From: Candidatus Undinarchaeales archaeon SRR5007147.bin71
GTDB lineage: Archaea > Undinarchaeota > Undinarchaeia > Undinarchaeales > Undinarchaeaceae
DNA length: 39,197 nt
NCBI GenBank assembly: GCA_014189675.1
Contig: DVAE01000015.1
Span: 1 to 39,197 of the forward strand
Direction: 5' to 3'
Shown here: one piece after another, positions 8,325 to 18,957 of the stretch
Layout of the letters: each line of letters opens with the position of its first letter
How positions within the stretch are numbered: the first letter of the stretch is position 1
Position numbers and translations under genes: made by a program
The notes under the pieces: model-generated
The model's input: only the letters and a program-made list of their open reading frames with translations
The model's database searches: none
What the model was told of the DNA's origin: nothing

Positions 8325-8888
8325 ATGGGGCTTGAGGAGGTAGAGAAAGAGATTCATAAGAGAATTGAGTCTAAATCTAAAGCCATAGAGAATTTAGGAG
8401 AGAAGGAAGCCAACTCTATAATAGCTGAAGCTCGGGATAAAATAAAGAGTCTGACAAGTGAGAGAAATAAAAATATTGAGAATGTAATTAAAGGACTTGA
8501 TAAAAAGGGATCGGCATTTGAAAATTTACAGGCGAGAAAAATTGATCTAGATATGAGGAAAGATATAATGGAGACTGCTTATTCTAGGGCTTTTGTGAAA
8601 GCATCCAAAATTCCAGCTACAAAGAGGAAAATTTTCTTGAAGGAGCTTCTTAAGAAGGGCAAGAAGGAAATTGAGGCTGTTGGAGTTTGTACTAATGAAA
8701 ATGATAAGGGAATTGTGAAAACACTTGACCCAAAATTGAAGAATTTGGGAATCATAGAAACTGCAGGTGGTATAATTCTTGTGACTAAGGATGGGAAAGT
8801 CCAAGTTGACTATACATTTGAGACGATTTTCGAGGAAACCAGAAAAACTTCCTTGAAGGGGGTGTCTGATATATTATTTGGAAAATGA
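8325..8888 (+). CDS. atpE: A-type ATP synthase subunit E
   Basis: A 187-residue peripheral-stalk subunit. A charged coiled-coil N-terminal half (residues 1-100) is followed by a small mixed domain ending IILVTKDGKVQVDYTFETIFEETR, the typical C-terminal signature of AtpE. It heterodimerises with H and contacts the catalytic A/B head. Three bases separate it from atpK, and its stop overlaps the atpC start by 4 bp. Confidence 0.9.
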   Translation: MGLEEVEKEIHKRIESKSKAIENLGEKEANSIIAEARDKIKSLTSERNKNIENVIKGLDKKGSAFENLQARKIDLDMRKDIMETAYSRAFVKASKIPATKRKIFLKELLKKGKKEIEAVGVCTNENDKGIVKTLDPKLKNLGIIETAGGIILVTKDGKVQVDYTFETIFEETRKTSLKGVSDILFGK

Positions 8889-9919
8889 AGATAACTAAAA
8901 AATTTGTACCAGTACGGGGTGAAATAAGTGGAGAATATTATTATGCAGGAACGAGAGCAAGAGCTGGAATTGCGAAGAGAATTAGCGACCTTGATTATGA
9001 TCGTTTCCTTAAAATGGACATAAATGAGATTGTAAAGTTTCTGGAAGAGAGGAATTATAAGGAAGCAATTGACACTCTTGGAATGAAGTACAGTAAAGTC
9101 GAGCTCATTGAGAGGGCCCTCTACCAAAACTTTGCACAAGTTATAGACGGTATTTTAAAGTATGTTCCTGAGCAGTCCCCTCTCATAACATATGTTACAA
9201 AATATGATATATACAATATAAAATCTATTTTAAGGGGGAAAAGCTCGGGCAGAAGCAATGAAGAGTTGGAACGAGTTATGATACCCGCAGGGAATCTGCG
9301 CCATGAATTTTATTTGAATTTAATTGAAACCAGCTCATCTGTTGCAGATGTTCTGAAGGGACTGAAAGGAACCCAATACTACAAAGTTTTGGCTGGACTA
9401 GATCAGAATGATATAGAAGAATTGGAGGACGCTCTTGATAAAAGCTACTATGAAAAAATACTTGCATCAGGACGTGGAGACTCTGACTTTATGGATTTTG
9501 TTAGGGAAGAAATAGACATCAAAAATGCCGTAACTATTCTAAGATTGGGAAATTCAAAAACAAAAGTGGAAAGTAAATATTTTATTGCCGGGGGGAAAAT
9601 TACTGTGAGATCCCTTAAAGCACTTGCAGATAAAGATTTGACAGGTATTTATGATTTTTTCAAGAAACGAAAGTTTTGGAAGTATGTAGAAAGTGGGATT
9701 AAGGATATTGGAAAAATGGAAACGGGATTAAGGAAGTATCTTATGATGCGGAGCACAGTTTTATTGAGAGATTATAATCCGAATTTGAAAACTGTTCTTG
9801 GCTATATTATAGTTAAGGAGAGGGAAATGGCAAATGTTAGAATGCTTGTAAGAAGCAAGCAGATGAAAAACGCTGAAATGGAGGTGCTTGTGAGGTCCGG
9901 AATGTACCTTGAGAATTAA
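8885..9919 (+). CDS. atpC: A-type ATP synthase subunit C
   Basis: A 344-residue AtpC/V-ATPase d homologue: an all-helical funnel that joins the central stalk to the K ring. Typical segments are YYAGTRARAGIAKRI at the N-terminus, YDIYNIKSILRGK near 110, and the C-terminal YIIVKEREMANVRMLVRSK. Length is normal. It overlaps atpE by 4 bp and sits directly before atpF, as in other archaeal atp operons. Confidence 0.93.
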   Translation: MKITKKFVPVRGEISGEYYYAGTRARAGIAKRISDLDYDRFLKMDINEIVKFLEERNYKEAIDTLGMKYSKVELIERALYQNFAQVIDGILKYVPEQSPLITYVTKYDIYNIKSILRGKSSGRSNEELERVMIPAGNLRHEFYLNLIETSSSVADVLKGLKGTQYYKVLAGLDQNDIEELEDALDKSYYEKILASGRGDSDFMDFVREEIDIKNAVTILRLGNSKTKVESKYFIAGGKITVRSLKALADKDLTGIYDFFKKRKFWKYVESGIKDIGKMETGLRKYLMMRSTVLLRDYNPNLKTVLGYIIVKEREMANVRMLVRSKQMKNAEMEVLVRSGMYLEN

Positions 9920-9920
9920 T

Positions 9921-10238
9921 ATGGAAATTGCAATAATTGGTGAAAGGGATTTTACAATTGGATTCCAGTTGTGCGGAATAAAGAACATCACAAATATTGA
10001 GGAGTCTGATTACTCTGAATTTAGTAGTGTTTTTATGAAGACAGTAGAAGATACTGAGGTTGGAATTGTAGTAGTTAATGAGGGATATTATCAAAAAGTA
10101 CCTGTGCAAATAAGGAAGAAGTTGGAGAAATTAGTTTCTCCTGTAGTTGTTACTCTGTCTGATGCAGAAAGCGCTGGAGGCGCGGATTTGAGAAATTTGA
10201 TAAAAAGAAGTTTAGGAGTTGACTTATGGAAAGAATGA
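9921..10238 (+). CDS. atpF: A-type ATP synthase subunit F
   Basis: A central-stalk subunit of about 105 residues with the Rossmann-like start MEIAIIGERDFTIGFQLCGI and the later IGIVVVNEGYYQKVP strand. The ORF track begins at TTG 9909 inside atpC; ATG 9921, one base after the atpC stop, gives the family's normal N-terminus. It binds D in the rotating stalk. Confidence 0.92.
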   Translation: MEIAIIGERDFTIGFQLCGIKNITNIEESDYSEFSSVFMKTVEDTEVGIVVVNEGYYQKVPVQIRKKLEKLVSPVVVTLSDAESAGGADLRNLIKRSLGVDLWKE

Positions 10239-10277
10239 TAAAGATGTTTGTTAACAAGAAGGCAGGTATTGAATAAG

Positions 10278-12050
10278 ATGGTAAAGGGAGAAATTTATAG
10301 AGTATCAGGACCGGTTGTTGTTGCTAGAGGACTTGATGCAAAAATGTATGATATTGTTAATGTTGGAGAGGAAGGTCTTCTTGGGGAAGTAATTAAGATA
10401 GATAGGGAAGATGTTGTTATACAGGTTTATGAAGACACGTCCGGAGTAAAGCCAGGAGAGCCGGTTAAGAACACAGGAAGACCGCTGGCAGTTCATCTAG
10501 GTCCTGGTCTTTTGACAAGTATTTATGATGGAATTCAGAGGCCCCTTGAAGGTCTTAAAAAGGAGATGGGAGATTTCATCAAGCGAGGAGTCTTTATTGA
10601 TGGTCTCGATACACGAAAAAAGTGGGAATTTAAGGCGTCTGTAAAGAAAGGAGATAAAGTAAGTGAGGGAGAAATTATAGGGACCGTTCAGGAAACTCCT
10701 GTTATAACACATAAAGTAATGGTTCCTCCTGGAATGTCTGGAAAAGTAAAGAAAATTAGCAAGGGAAAATTCACTGTAAAGGAGACTGTAGCCGAACTTG
10801 AGGGTGGAGATAAAATAACTATGGCTCAGTACTGGCCTGTCAGAAAACCAAGACCATATAAGGATAAATTAAGTCCAGATATCCCTTTGATAACTGGTCA
10901 GAGAATACTTGATACCTTTTTCCCAATAGCAAAAGGGGGGACTGCTGCAATTCCGGGAGGTTTTGGAACAGGGAAAACCGTTACTCAGCATCAGCTTGCA
11001 AAGTGGGCAGATACTGATATAATTATTTTCATAGGATGTGGAGAACGAGGAAATGAAATGACTGAAGTTCTGGAAGAATTTCCGAAGCTGACTGATCCGA
11101 AGACTGGAAAACCGATGATGGACAGAACTGTGCTTATAGCAAATACATCTAATATGCCTGTAGCCGCACGAGAGGCGTCGATTTATACAGGAATTACAAT
11201 TGCTGAGTACTATAGGGATATGGGATATGATGTTGCTCTGATGGCGGACTCAACTTCAAGATGGGCAGAGGCTATGAGGGAAATTTCTTCAAGGCTAGAG
11301 GAAATGCCAGGGGAAGAAGGTTATCCTGCTTATCTTGCAGCAAAGCTTTCCCAGTTTTATGAGAGAGCAGGAAGAGTTGAGTGTAATGGAAGGAAGGATT
11401 TTGGTTCAATTACAGTTGTTGGTGCGGTTTCTCCACCAGGAGGAGATTTCTCTGAGCCTGTTACTCAGAACACCTTGAGAGTTGCGAAGGTATTTTGGGC
11501 TCTTGATAGCAAGCTTGCTAATAAGAGGCATTTCCCTTCAATAAACTGGCTTACTTCTTATTCCCTTTATATGAAGGGACTTGAGGACTGGTTTTCTGAA
11601 AATATAGGGAAGGAGTTTGTTGATAATCAGAAAGAGGGTATGGCGCTTCTTCAGAAAGAAGCTCAGCTGCAGGAAATTGTACAAATTGTTGGATCAGATG
11701 CTATACCTGAAAAGGACCAGATGATTCTTGAAACTGCAAGACTGATAAGAGAAAGTTATCTTCAACAGAATGCTTTCCATGAGATAGATACTTACTGCAG
11801 TCTTGAGAGGCAGATGATGATGATGAAATTCAACCTTGCGTTTGGGAGACAGGGGCAGAAAGCTGTAGAAGCTGGTGTTTTACTTGAGAAGATTGGTGGA
11901 ATGGAGAGCAAAACTGAGTTCCTCCAGTTAAAATTTGCAAGTGAAAAGGAATTTAAAGCGAAATATGATTCTGTGACTGATAAAATGAAGAAGGAGTTTG
12001 AGAAATTGATTAAGAATGCAGGCTCACTAAATCAGGAGGATGTAAAATGA
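10278..12050 (+). CDS. atpA: A-type ATP synthase catalytic subunit A
   Basis: A 590-residue catalytic subunit starting [19 protein letters not shown], the family N-terminus; the TTG 10248 start in the ORF track adds an unlikely extension. It contains the bulge domain at about 110-200 and the P-loop GGFGTGKT at 227-234. The conserved [28 protein letters not shown] and [10 protein letters not shown] motifs follow. No intein is present. The P-loop differs from the GPFGSGKT of well-studied archaeal A subunits (Pro to Gly, Ser to Thr). Its stop overlaps atpB by 4 bp. Confidence 0.96.
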   Translation: MVKGEIYRVSGPVVVARGLDAKMYDIVNVGEEGLLGEVIKIDREDVVIQVYEDTSGVKPGEPVKNTGRPLAVHLGPGLLTSIYDGIQRPLEGLKKEMGDFIKRGVFIDGLDTRKKWEFKASVKKGDKVSEGEIIGTVQETPVITHKVMVPPGMSGKVKKISKGKFTVKETVAELEGGDKITMAQYWPVRKPRPYKDKLSPDIPLITGQRILDTFFPIAKGGTAAIPGGFGTGKTVTQHQLAKWADTDIIIFIGCGERGNEMTEVLEEFPKLTDPKTGKPMMDRTVLIANTSNMPVAAREASIYTGITIAEYYRDMGYDVALMADSTSRWAEAMREISSRLEEMPGEEGYPAYLAAKLSQFYERAGRVECNGRKDFGSITVVGAVSPPGGDFSEPVTQNTLRVAKVFWALDSKLANKRHFPSINWLTSYSLYMKGLEDWFSENIGKEFVDNQKEGMALLQKEAQLQEIVQIVGSDAIPEKDQMILETARLIRESYLQQNAFHEIDTYCSLERQMMMMKFNLAFGRQGQKAVEAGVLLEKIGGMESKTEFLQLKFASEKEFKAKYDSVTDKMKKEFEKLIKNAGSLNQEDVK

Positions 12051-13414
12051 AAGAATATAAAACAATAAATCAGGTTGCAGGACCTTTAATATTTCTCGAG
12101 AAAACTCATGAAGTTGGATATGGAGAGTTAGTTGATATTAAACTTTCGAATGGGGAGAGGAAGCGGGGTCAGGTTCTTGATACAGCGAAGGATGTTGTCG
12201 TTGTTCAGGTTTTCGGAGAGACTGTAGGGATAGATAAAAAAGCTTCTGTTAAGTTTACTGGAGAGACTATAAAACTTGGAGTCTCAGAAGACATGCTTGG
12301 ACGGGTCTTTTCAGGATTTGGAGTTCCTATTGATGGAGGACCTGAAATTATACCGGAAGAACGTCTTGATATAAATGGAGCTGCAATAAATCCTTATTCA
12401 AGAAGTCCTCCTTCTGAGTTTATTCAGACAGGAATATCAACAATTGATGGAATGAATACACTTGTAAGAGGACAGAAGCTTCCTATTTTCTCTGGTTCAG
12501 GACTTCCTCATAACGATATTGCACTTCAGATAGCAAGGCAGGCGAAGGTTCCGGGTCAGGAAGGAGAATTTGCTGTTGTCTTTGCTGCAATGGGAATAAC
12601 GAATGAGGAAGCAAAATACTTTATCAAGGATTTTGAGGAGACAGGGGCACTTGAGCATGCTGTTGTCTTCCTTAATCTTGCGAATGATCCTGCAGTTGAG
12701 AGAATTATTACTCCGAGACTTGCATTGACTACTGCTGAGTACCTTGCCTTTGAGAAGGGAATGCACGTTCTTGTAATACTTACTGATATGACAAACTACT
12801 GTGAAGCCCTTAGGGAGATTGGAGCTGCAAGAGAAGAAATTCCTGGAAGACGGGGTTATCCAGGGTACATGTATACTGATTTGGCGAATTTGTATGAAAG
12901 GGCTGGGATTATTCATGGAAAGAAAGGATCAATCACACAAGTTCCTATATTGACGATGCCAGGAGACGATATAACTCACCCAATACCTGACCTTACAGGC
13001 TATATTACTGAAGGGCAGATTGTTCTTGGAAGAGAATTGCACCGTTCAGGAATATATCCTTCTATTGACGTTCTACCTTGTTTATCGAGGTTGATGAATT
13101 CAGGAATTGGGAAGGGGAAAACACGAGATGACCATAAAGATGTTTCTAACCAATTGTATGCAGGATATGCTGAGGGAAGAGAGTTGAGGGGTCTTGTATC
13201 TATTGTAGGAGAGGAAGCTCTTTCAGATAGGGATAGAAGGTTCCTTCGTTTTGCGGATGCATTTGAAAATCTGCTAGTTAGACAAGATAGAGATGAAGAC
13301 CGCTCTATTGAGGACACTTTGAATCTAGGCTGGAAGATGTTCGCTGATATTCTTGATGAGAAGGATCTTACAAGAATAGATCCTGAGGAAATACGGAAGC
13401 GTCTGAAAAAATAA
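12047..13414 (+). CDS. atpB: A-type ATP synthase regulatory subunit B
   Basis: A 455-residue non-catalytic subunit. It begins with the beta-barrel [25 protein letters not shown] and has the normal non-P-loop replacement [17 protein letters not shown]. The family motifs [20 protein letters not shown] and [16 protein letters not shown] follow. It alternates with A in the hexameric head. Four-base overlap with atpA and one base before atpD mean tight co-translation. Confidence 0.96.
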   Translation: MKEYKTINQVAGPLIFLEKTHEVGYGELVDIKLSNGERKRGQVLDTAKDVVVVQVFGETVGIDKKASVKFTGETIKLGVSEDMLGRVFSGFGVPIDGGPEIIPEERLDINGAAINPYSRSPPSEFIQTGISTIDGMNTLVRGQKLPIFSGSGLPHNDIALQIARQAKVPGQEGEFAVVFAAMGITNEEAKYFIKDFEETGALEHAVVFLNLANDPAVERIITPRLALTTAEYLAFEKGMHVLVILTDMTNYCEALREIGAAREEIPGRRGYPGYMYTDLANLYERAGIIHGKKGSITQVPILTMPGDDITHPIPDLTGYITEGQIVLGRELHRSGIYPSIDVLPCLSRLMNSGIGKGKTRDDHKDVSNQLYAGYAEGRELRGLVSIVGEEALSDRDRRFLRFADAFENLLVRQDRDEDRSIEDTLNLGWKMFADILDEKDLTRIDPEEIRKRLKK

Positions 13415-13415
13415 A

Positions 13416-14030
13416 ATGGCTGAGGATATAAAACCAACTAGGTCTGAGTTAATAAAGCTTAAGCGAAAAATAAAACTAGCTAAAAATGGATATGAACTAC
13501 TGAAGAAGAAGAAAGACGGGCTTATACAGGAATTCTTTTCAATTTTAGATGAAGTAAGAAAGAATAGGGACGTTCTTGGTGGAATTCATCGAAAATCTAT
13601 AACTAGTCTTGAATTGAGCCGGGCCATGGATGGAACTCTGGCGGTCGAATCCACGGCATTCTCCGTTACAAAGAATCCTGAGATAAAAGTACAGACAAAA
13701 AATATAATGGGTGTTTCTGTTCCTGAGATTGAAATTATTCAAGGAGAAGTACTTGATGAACGGAATTATGGAATTATAGGAAGTTCTAGCTATGTAGACA
13801 CTGTTGTTGATGATTACCAGGAACTTCTTGAAAAAATTGTTCTTAGCGCTGAAATGGAAACCGCAATGAAAAGACTTCTTCTTGAGATAGAGAAGACTAG
13901 ACGGCGTGTCAGCGCATTGGAATATATTGTTATACCTAGGATGGAGGGGCAGGCGGAATTTATAAGAGCCCGGCTTGAAGAGCTAGAGAGAGAAAATTTA
14001 TTCAAGCTTAAGCTGATAAAGAAGAAGTAA
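13416..14030 (+). CDS. atpD: A-type ATP synthase subunit D
   Basis: A 204-residue rotor-shaft subunit made of two long helices, with the typical start PTRSELIKLKRKIKLAKNGYELLKKKKDGL and the second helix with RRRVSALEYIVIPRM near residue 165. It is the last gene of the HIKECFABD operon. Its final 23 bp overlap the end of the convergent DP2 gene, so no spacer remains for a conventional terminator. Confidence 0.95.
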   Translation: MAEDIKPTRSELIKLKRKIKLAKNGYELLKKKKDGLIQEFFSILDEVRKNRDVLGGIHRKSITSLELSRAMDGTLAVESTAFSVTKNPEIKVQTKNIMGVSVPEIEIIQGEVLDERNYGIIGSSSYVDTVVDDYQELLEKIVLSAEMETAMKRLLLEIEKTRRRVSALEYIVIPRMEGQAEFIRARLEELERENLFKLKLIKKK

Positions 14031-17000
14031 ATTTATTCAAGGATTTTTGTTCTTTGACTCCGAAAAGTGACAATATATTTTTATCCAAGGCATTGATTTC
14101 CTGTTCAAGGTATGTTGATAGATTGTATTTTTTTATTAGATCTTTGGAGATACCGAGATATTTCTCTATGCTTCCTCGGTGAACAGTTAAGGTAAGATTT
14201 CCATCACAATTTCTGCAAGTTCCACTTAACGGAGGGCGACGGTATTTTGTGTTGCATTTTGTACATCTGACTTTTTGTTTTGAGAACTTTCTTAGATTTC
14301 CTTTTATGTCAGGAAGGAAATGGCTTTGGATTATTTTCTCAGCAACTGTATTTTCATTTACAGCAGATATTCTCTCAGCAAGATCCATTTGTTTTTCAAG
14401 TTTTTCTATCATCTGACCGGTAGAATATATATTAAAATGAACTCCACGACCAATATCTGATGTGTCGTGGGTAAAGCCCCATCCGGTGAAGGGGTTTTCA
14501 TCATTTACAACATCACGAACTCTCTTCATATTTACACTTGATGGGTCTGTAGTCCAGTTTGTAGATTCATAGAATTTGAGAGAGTATTCTTCAACGATAT
14601 CCAAATCGTAGACTTCGTCATCAATTTCCAATGGATTTAGTTCACTAGTTACGACAAGAGGAGCATCCATTCTTCCCCCTCGCCTGTCTGGAAGGAGTTC
14701 CCTGGAAAAATTCAGAAATGCATCCAGAAGAAGCATCACTGCGTCTTCATCACCATCACAATCTCGTCTTTTTGCATCGTGAAAACATGGATGGGCGTAT
14801 CCGACGCGTGCACTGGTGAAACCAATTACTCTACCTATAATTCCTGTTGATGTGTGAGGAGCTAGAGCTATTACATGACAGCCGACCATATCTTTGCCTG
14901 TTTTTGCATTGTAGTAAGGAGGGAGACCATAATATTTCACAAGGAGATCATCAACAAATTTAGAAATTCTGAGAAGATACTCTCCAGCAGGGTTGTCTTC
15001 ATGGTTTGATAGAACTATATCCTGGGGTTTCAATTCAATTTCCTGGGATGTATTCTTTATCTCTTTTCCAAAACGGTCCTGAGTATAGCCCAGCTCCTTG
15101 AGTTTTTTGAGAGAAAGTCCAATTTCATATGGAGTAAAGTGAGTCAAGGGTGCATTTGTACTGTCAAACCTTATTGTACCATCTTTGAAGGGATATACAT
15201 CATGGAGGGCTCTGAGCATTCCTTTTTCAAGTGGCTCAGGAATTTTGTTACGGCTACCCATTCCAAGAATCCCTTTTACTGGGGGAAGCTCCGGGTTTCC
15301 TATTTTATTAGCTGCCTTCTCAAAGATTGATTTTATATTGACCATCTTTCTTTCATGAGCAGTTGGAGGAATTTTACAAACAGGACATTTTTCTTTTTGT
15401 GTAGCTCTTTTACAGCGTGGGCAGGTTGCAATTAGCTCCGTTGATGAGTCGCAGACGGAGCATTTTGGATACATTTCAGAGCGGTTACAAGATCTGCAGT
15501 AGAATTTTGCAACATCCATAAGAACGCTTGGTGTTTTTTCGATTGTTTTTCTGAGGTCACGTATTCTTCCTTTTCTACCTCCTGTTGGAAATAAAGCATG
15601 GACTGCTGGAACCATTTTACGGGGTTTTGCTTTTTCAGGTCTCCCCATCCTTGCGCCAATTGTTGTTGGAATACGATCCATGATTTCGGTTTTGCATAGG
15701 TCATTTATGATTTTGAGAGAGCTTTTATGAGGAGAATTTTTGATATTCTCTGTGGTCTCTTTTCCAGGATTTATTTGATAACGAAGCGCTTCCGAGTGCT
15801 CGTTTATTACTATATTTTCACCAGAAATTTTGTGGAATACACAAAGCTCTTCAAGTAATATCTTTAGTTCTCGTGTGTTTTTTAGGATAATATCCCCTGA
15901 TTTAGGGGATTGCTCAAGAGCTGTTGAAAGATGACCTAATCCTTTTTTTGAAATATTTTTCCATAAGAAGATGTATTTAGGGTGGAGTGGGATTTTGTAT
16001 TTTTCAGATAATGAGCATGCTTCTTTGAATGAAGGAGTAGAGTACGGGCGTTTTACTGCTCGTGATTCTTCTTCTGGATTTTTTTCAAGTATTTGTTTAG
16101 CCCACCACTCTTCACAATAAGAAGCAGGAGGGAGTGGGTGGTTATTTTCTATAAAATCCCCAACAGATATTAGAAGATCTCCTAATTGGATTATTTTTGT
16201 TGTTTTATCTCTGAGTTCAATTGCTTCCTCTGTTGTATTTATTTGCAGGACTTCTCCTGAATCTAAAAGAACCGTCGGGCCGTTTATAGTATCACAGGGT
16301 GTAACTATTGCAGCCTTCCCTGGGAATTCCAATCTTATTTGAGTTCCAACTGCTATGAACTCATTGAGAATATACATTAAGGCTGGATTTACTGCAACTG
16401 CTGCATAACCTGTTGCACGGGTTCTTCCATATCTTAAGGTAAAGCCACCTTTTGAAGAAGGGAATGAGAAAACGGGACGACCTGCTGGTACTTCATTTAG
16501 GTATTTAGCGTGTTGAGGAGCGTCTTTTGGCTCCTCTAAAAGTTGTTTTGCCCAATCTTCTCCCTTATCTACAGCTTTATCAATTATTTTTCCGAGGCTT
16601 GCTGCATCTTCCTCAGTAATATCAGATATCCACTCGTGTTCTGGGATTTCAACTTCGATTTTTTTACTTGCTGCCTTTTTTTGAGCGAGAAGACCGTCAA
16701 TCCAACTCCAATCGAGGCCGAATTTTTTTTCAAGGGGCTTCAGGCGCTTGTGGAGTTTTGGAGCTTTTTGGGCTATTCCCTCCGCTAGGACTAGGCACAT
16801 ACCCCCTCTCAACCTGTTTGTTTCCACTCTAGGAAGATCACGATAATTTGAGACTTCTAGTTTTTCTGTTGGCTCACCATTGAGGCATATTGGAACATTT
16901 CTGATTATTGTCTCTATTTCACTTTCAGTGGGTTTGTATTGTAGGTGGACTCTGCGGTGGTACCAGTTAATTTCTTCAATATAGCGGCGAACTTCATCCT

Positions 17001-17505
17001 GGGTTGGTTTGAATTTACTAAGTCCTAGACATTTTCTTGTAAAGTCGGACATTACAACAGAAAGTGCTTCAGCGGTTCCCCCAGCTGCCCTTATTGGGCC
17101 GGCATAATAGACCGACAGATATTCTGTGTTGTCTGGATTTCTTCGTATGGTAACTTTTGCTATCCCTTCTAAAGGAGCTGCAACTGAACCCTGAGTCAGA
17201 TAAGCAAGAGATGCACGGATTGCATTGTCGGCAGCTATTTCACGGTCAGGTTCTAATTTTACCAATTCTTCTATAAGTTTGAAAGCTACTTCCTCTTCTA
17301 CTTCTGTGTTTTTTCTTATTTTCCTGATAAGGTCGGAAAGCCCATCAATTTGAAGAAGCCCCTCTACCTTTTCTTCTACATCTGTGGCTATGTATATCTC
17401 TGGTTCTTTTGAAAAATCCAATGCTGCATTCCTTGCTTTGGAAGCTATGTCAAACTCCTTCTGTGTTTGTTGCCTTATGGATTCTTTATATTCGAGTTGA
17501 TTCAT
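14008..17505 (-). CDS. polC: DNA polymerase D large subunit (DP2), intein-free
   Basis: A 1165-residue catalytic subunit of archaeal family D polymerase. Visible landmarks are the N-terminal YYAGPIRAAGGTAEALSV, a zinc-binding array (CRSCNRSEMYPKCSVC and CPRCKRATQKEKCPVC) at about 668-715, the catalytic DCDGDED near residue 912, and a final zinc site CTKCNTKYR...CRNC near 1077-1100. Some archaea carry an intein at the DCDGD site; it is uninterrupted here. It starts inside the end of the DP1 gene (20-bp overlap), so the two are co-translated. It would replicate the chromosome from the nearby origin. Confidence 0.97.
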   Translation of the reverse strand: MNQLEYKESIRQQTQKEFDIASKARNAALDFSKEPEIYIATDVEEKVEGLLQIDGLSDLIRKIRKNTEVEEEVAFKLIEELVKLEPDREIAADNAIRASLAYLTQGSVAAPLEGIAKVTIRRNPDNTEYLSVYYAGPIRAAGGTAEALSVVMSDFTRKCLGLSKFKPTQDEVRRYIEEINWYHRRVHLQYKPTESEIETIIRNVPICLNGEPTEKLEVSNYRDLPRVETNRLRGGMCLVLAEGIAQKAPKLHKRLKPLEKKFGLDWSWIDGLLAQKKAASKKIEVEIPEHEWISDITEEDAASLGKIIDKAVDKGEDWAKQLLEEPKDAPQHAKYLNEVPAGRPVFSFPSSKGGFTLRYGRTRATGYAAVAVNPALMYILNEFIAVGTQIRLEFPGKAAIVTPCDTINGPTVLLDSGEVLQINTTEEAIELRDKTTKIIQLGDLLISVGDFIENNHPLPPASYCEEWWAKQILEKNPEEESRAVKRPYSTPSFKEACSLSEKYKIPLHPKYIFLWKNISKKGLGHLSTALEQSPKSGDIILKNTRELKILLEELCVFHKISGENIVINEHSEALRYQINPGKETTENIKNSPHKSSLKIINDLCKTEIMDRIPTTIGARMGRPEKAKPRKMVPAVHALFPTGGRKGRIRDLRKTIEKTPSVLMDVAKFYCRSCNRSEMYPKCSVCDSSTELIATCPRCKRATQKEKCPVCKIPPTAHERKMVNIKSIFEKAANKIGNPELPPVKGILGMGSRNKIPEPLEKGMLRALHDVYPFKDGTIRFDSTNAPLTHFTPYEIGLSLKKLKELGYTQDRFGKEIKNTSQEIELKPQDIVLSNHEDNPAGEYLLRISKFVDDLLVKYYGLPPYYNAKTGKDMVGCHVIALAPHTSTGIIGRVIGFTSARVGYAHPCFHDAKRRDCDGDEDAVMLLLDAFLNFSRELLPDRRGGRMDAPLVVTSELNPLEIDDEVYDLDIVEEYSLKFYESTNWTTDPSSVNMKRVRDVVNDENPFTGWGFTHDTSDIGRGVHFNIYSTGQMIEKLEKQMDLAERISAVNENTVAEKIIQSHFLPDIKGNLRKFSKQKVRCTKCNTKYRRPPLSGTCRNCDGNLTLTVHRGSIEKYLGISKDLIKKYNLSTYLEQEINALDKNILSLFGVKEQKSLNKFTSSLSA

Positions 17506-18949
17506 TTTTGTAAAAGTTTATTAGCTGCATTTCTCGGCTCTTCATATTTATTACAGGAAGATTTCCAGGGGTCGGTTCATGACCACATAGCTCTTGAAAA
17601 TCTGTTTTACCTTGCCAGGTACCGGAATTTAGCATTGTAACACCACGATAATTCATTGCTCCGTTTGAGTGAACATGACCTGTATGAAAAATATCTATGT
17701 CACTAGGAATTACCATACTATCTTGGCCGCTTGTTACTAGATCAGAACTGTAAATTGGGGATAAGTGCCTTTTTTTTAGTAGAGCAAGCATAACAATTTC
17801 TGGATGTTTATATCCTTCTTTGAAAGTTTTATCAGATGCAATTATTGTGTCTATACTCGTTCCATGGTAGAGGAGTGTATTGAGGCCCCCTCCATCCGAT
17901 GTGTGGATATTTACAAGTGAGGGGTTGCTAACCATAGTTATGTTGTTCAATTCATTAAGCTCAGGGGCAATATCTTTAGTCAATGGGGTTTGTGGTTGGG
18001 CGAGGTGTGTATAATCATGGTTTCCCGGACAAATAATTATCTCAATGTTTTCGGGAATTTTTGACAGGAGTTTGGCCGCTTCTGTATATTGTTTTGTGAT
18101 ATCTGTTTCATACAGGCCGTCTTTTTGGTTTGGATAAACACCAATACCATCAACGAGATCTCCAGCTATGAAAATGTAATTTATATTGTCCGTTATTTCT
18201 CTCTGCATATCACTTTCAACATCTGAATTAAACCACTCAAGAAGGTTTTTGAACTCTTTTCTGAGGAATTTTTTACTTCCAATATGTATATCTGAAAGAA
18301 ATGCTACATAGCTGGAATCTGAGAGTTTTTTCATGTGCCTCCCTGTTGGGAGATCTGGTTGGATTATGTTATTGGTAAAGAAAATATCATCACCCATACT
18401 TCCTTCAAGGGCAATGACTTCATCGAGAACAATAGATTCTGCTTGTTTATTTGCTTCAGGGCTTGTTGTTATTGTTTTTAGAACTCCTGTGGGATCTTCT
18501 AATTCCAATATGACGCTGTTTTTAGTTACTCTTTTATCAGAAACTATTCCAATTAAGCTACATTTTTCCCCCTTTGCCTTTTCAGCATGCGCAAGTGACA
18601 TAGTATTATTGGTGCGGGGAGAAAGAACTTTTTTGAAATGATTATATCTTGCTCTGAAGAAATCTGAGATTGTTTGTAAATCATCTACATAAGGGGTTTT
18701 TGTAAAATTTTGAATTATACTTACTTCTGTTTTGAATGGAGAGCCTATTTTTCTTTCTGAAATTGATTGTGTTTTGGTGAAGTGTGTTGTTGTTAAAAGA
18801 AATTCGTTTGCTTCCAGTTTTCGTATTGAATTTTCAAGCGCTTTTTTTGGATTTTTTTGTTCAGAAATTAACCTGATGGCATCTGTTGTTATCTGTAGGT
18901 CTTTTTCTATAACCAATCTTAGTAGGTCTTTCTGTAGTTGTATATTCAT
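17486..18949 (-). CDS. polB: DNA polymerase D small subunit (DP1), Mre11-like exonuclease
   Basis: A 487-residue proofreading subunit. After a variable N-terminus and an OB-fold (about 115-205), the calcineurin-like phosphoesterase core shows the metal motifs SDIHIG (about 220), AGDLVDGIG, CPGNHDYTH (about 306) and GHVHSNG (about 426). All catalytic residues appear intact, so 3'-5' exonuclease activity is expected. It lies 8 bp after cdc6 and overlaps DP2, forming a three-gene replication operon on the origin's left side. Confidence 0.95.
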   Translation of the reverse strand: MNIQLQKDLLRLVIEKDLQITTDAIRLISEQKNPKKALENSIRKLEANEFLLTTTHFTKTQSISERKIGSPFKTEVSIIQNFTKTPYVDDLQTISDFFRARYNHFKKVLSPRTNNTMSLAHAEKAKGEKCSLIGIVSDKRVTKNSVILELEDPTGVLKTITTSPEANKQAESIVLDEVIALEGSMGDDIFFTNNIIQPDLPTGRHMKKLSDSSYVAFLSDIHIGSKKFLRKEFKNLLEWFNSDVESDMQREITDNINYIFIAGDLVDGIGVYPNQKDGLYETDITKQYTEAAKLLSKIPENIEIIICPGNHDYTHLAQPQTPLTKDIAPELNELNNITMVSNPSLVNIHTSDGGGLNTLLYHGTSIDTIIASDKTFKEGYKHPEIVMLALLKKRHLSPIYSSDLVTSGQDSMVIPSDIDIFHTGHVHSNGAMNYRGVTMLNSGTWQGKTDFQELCGHEPTPGNLPVINMKSREMQLINFYKNESTRI

Positions 18950-18957
18950 AGTAGATC

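Noticed and set aside
14738-14770. Intein in DP2 at the catalytic DCDGD motif
   Set aside because: The motif and its flanks read through without any inserted sequence.
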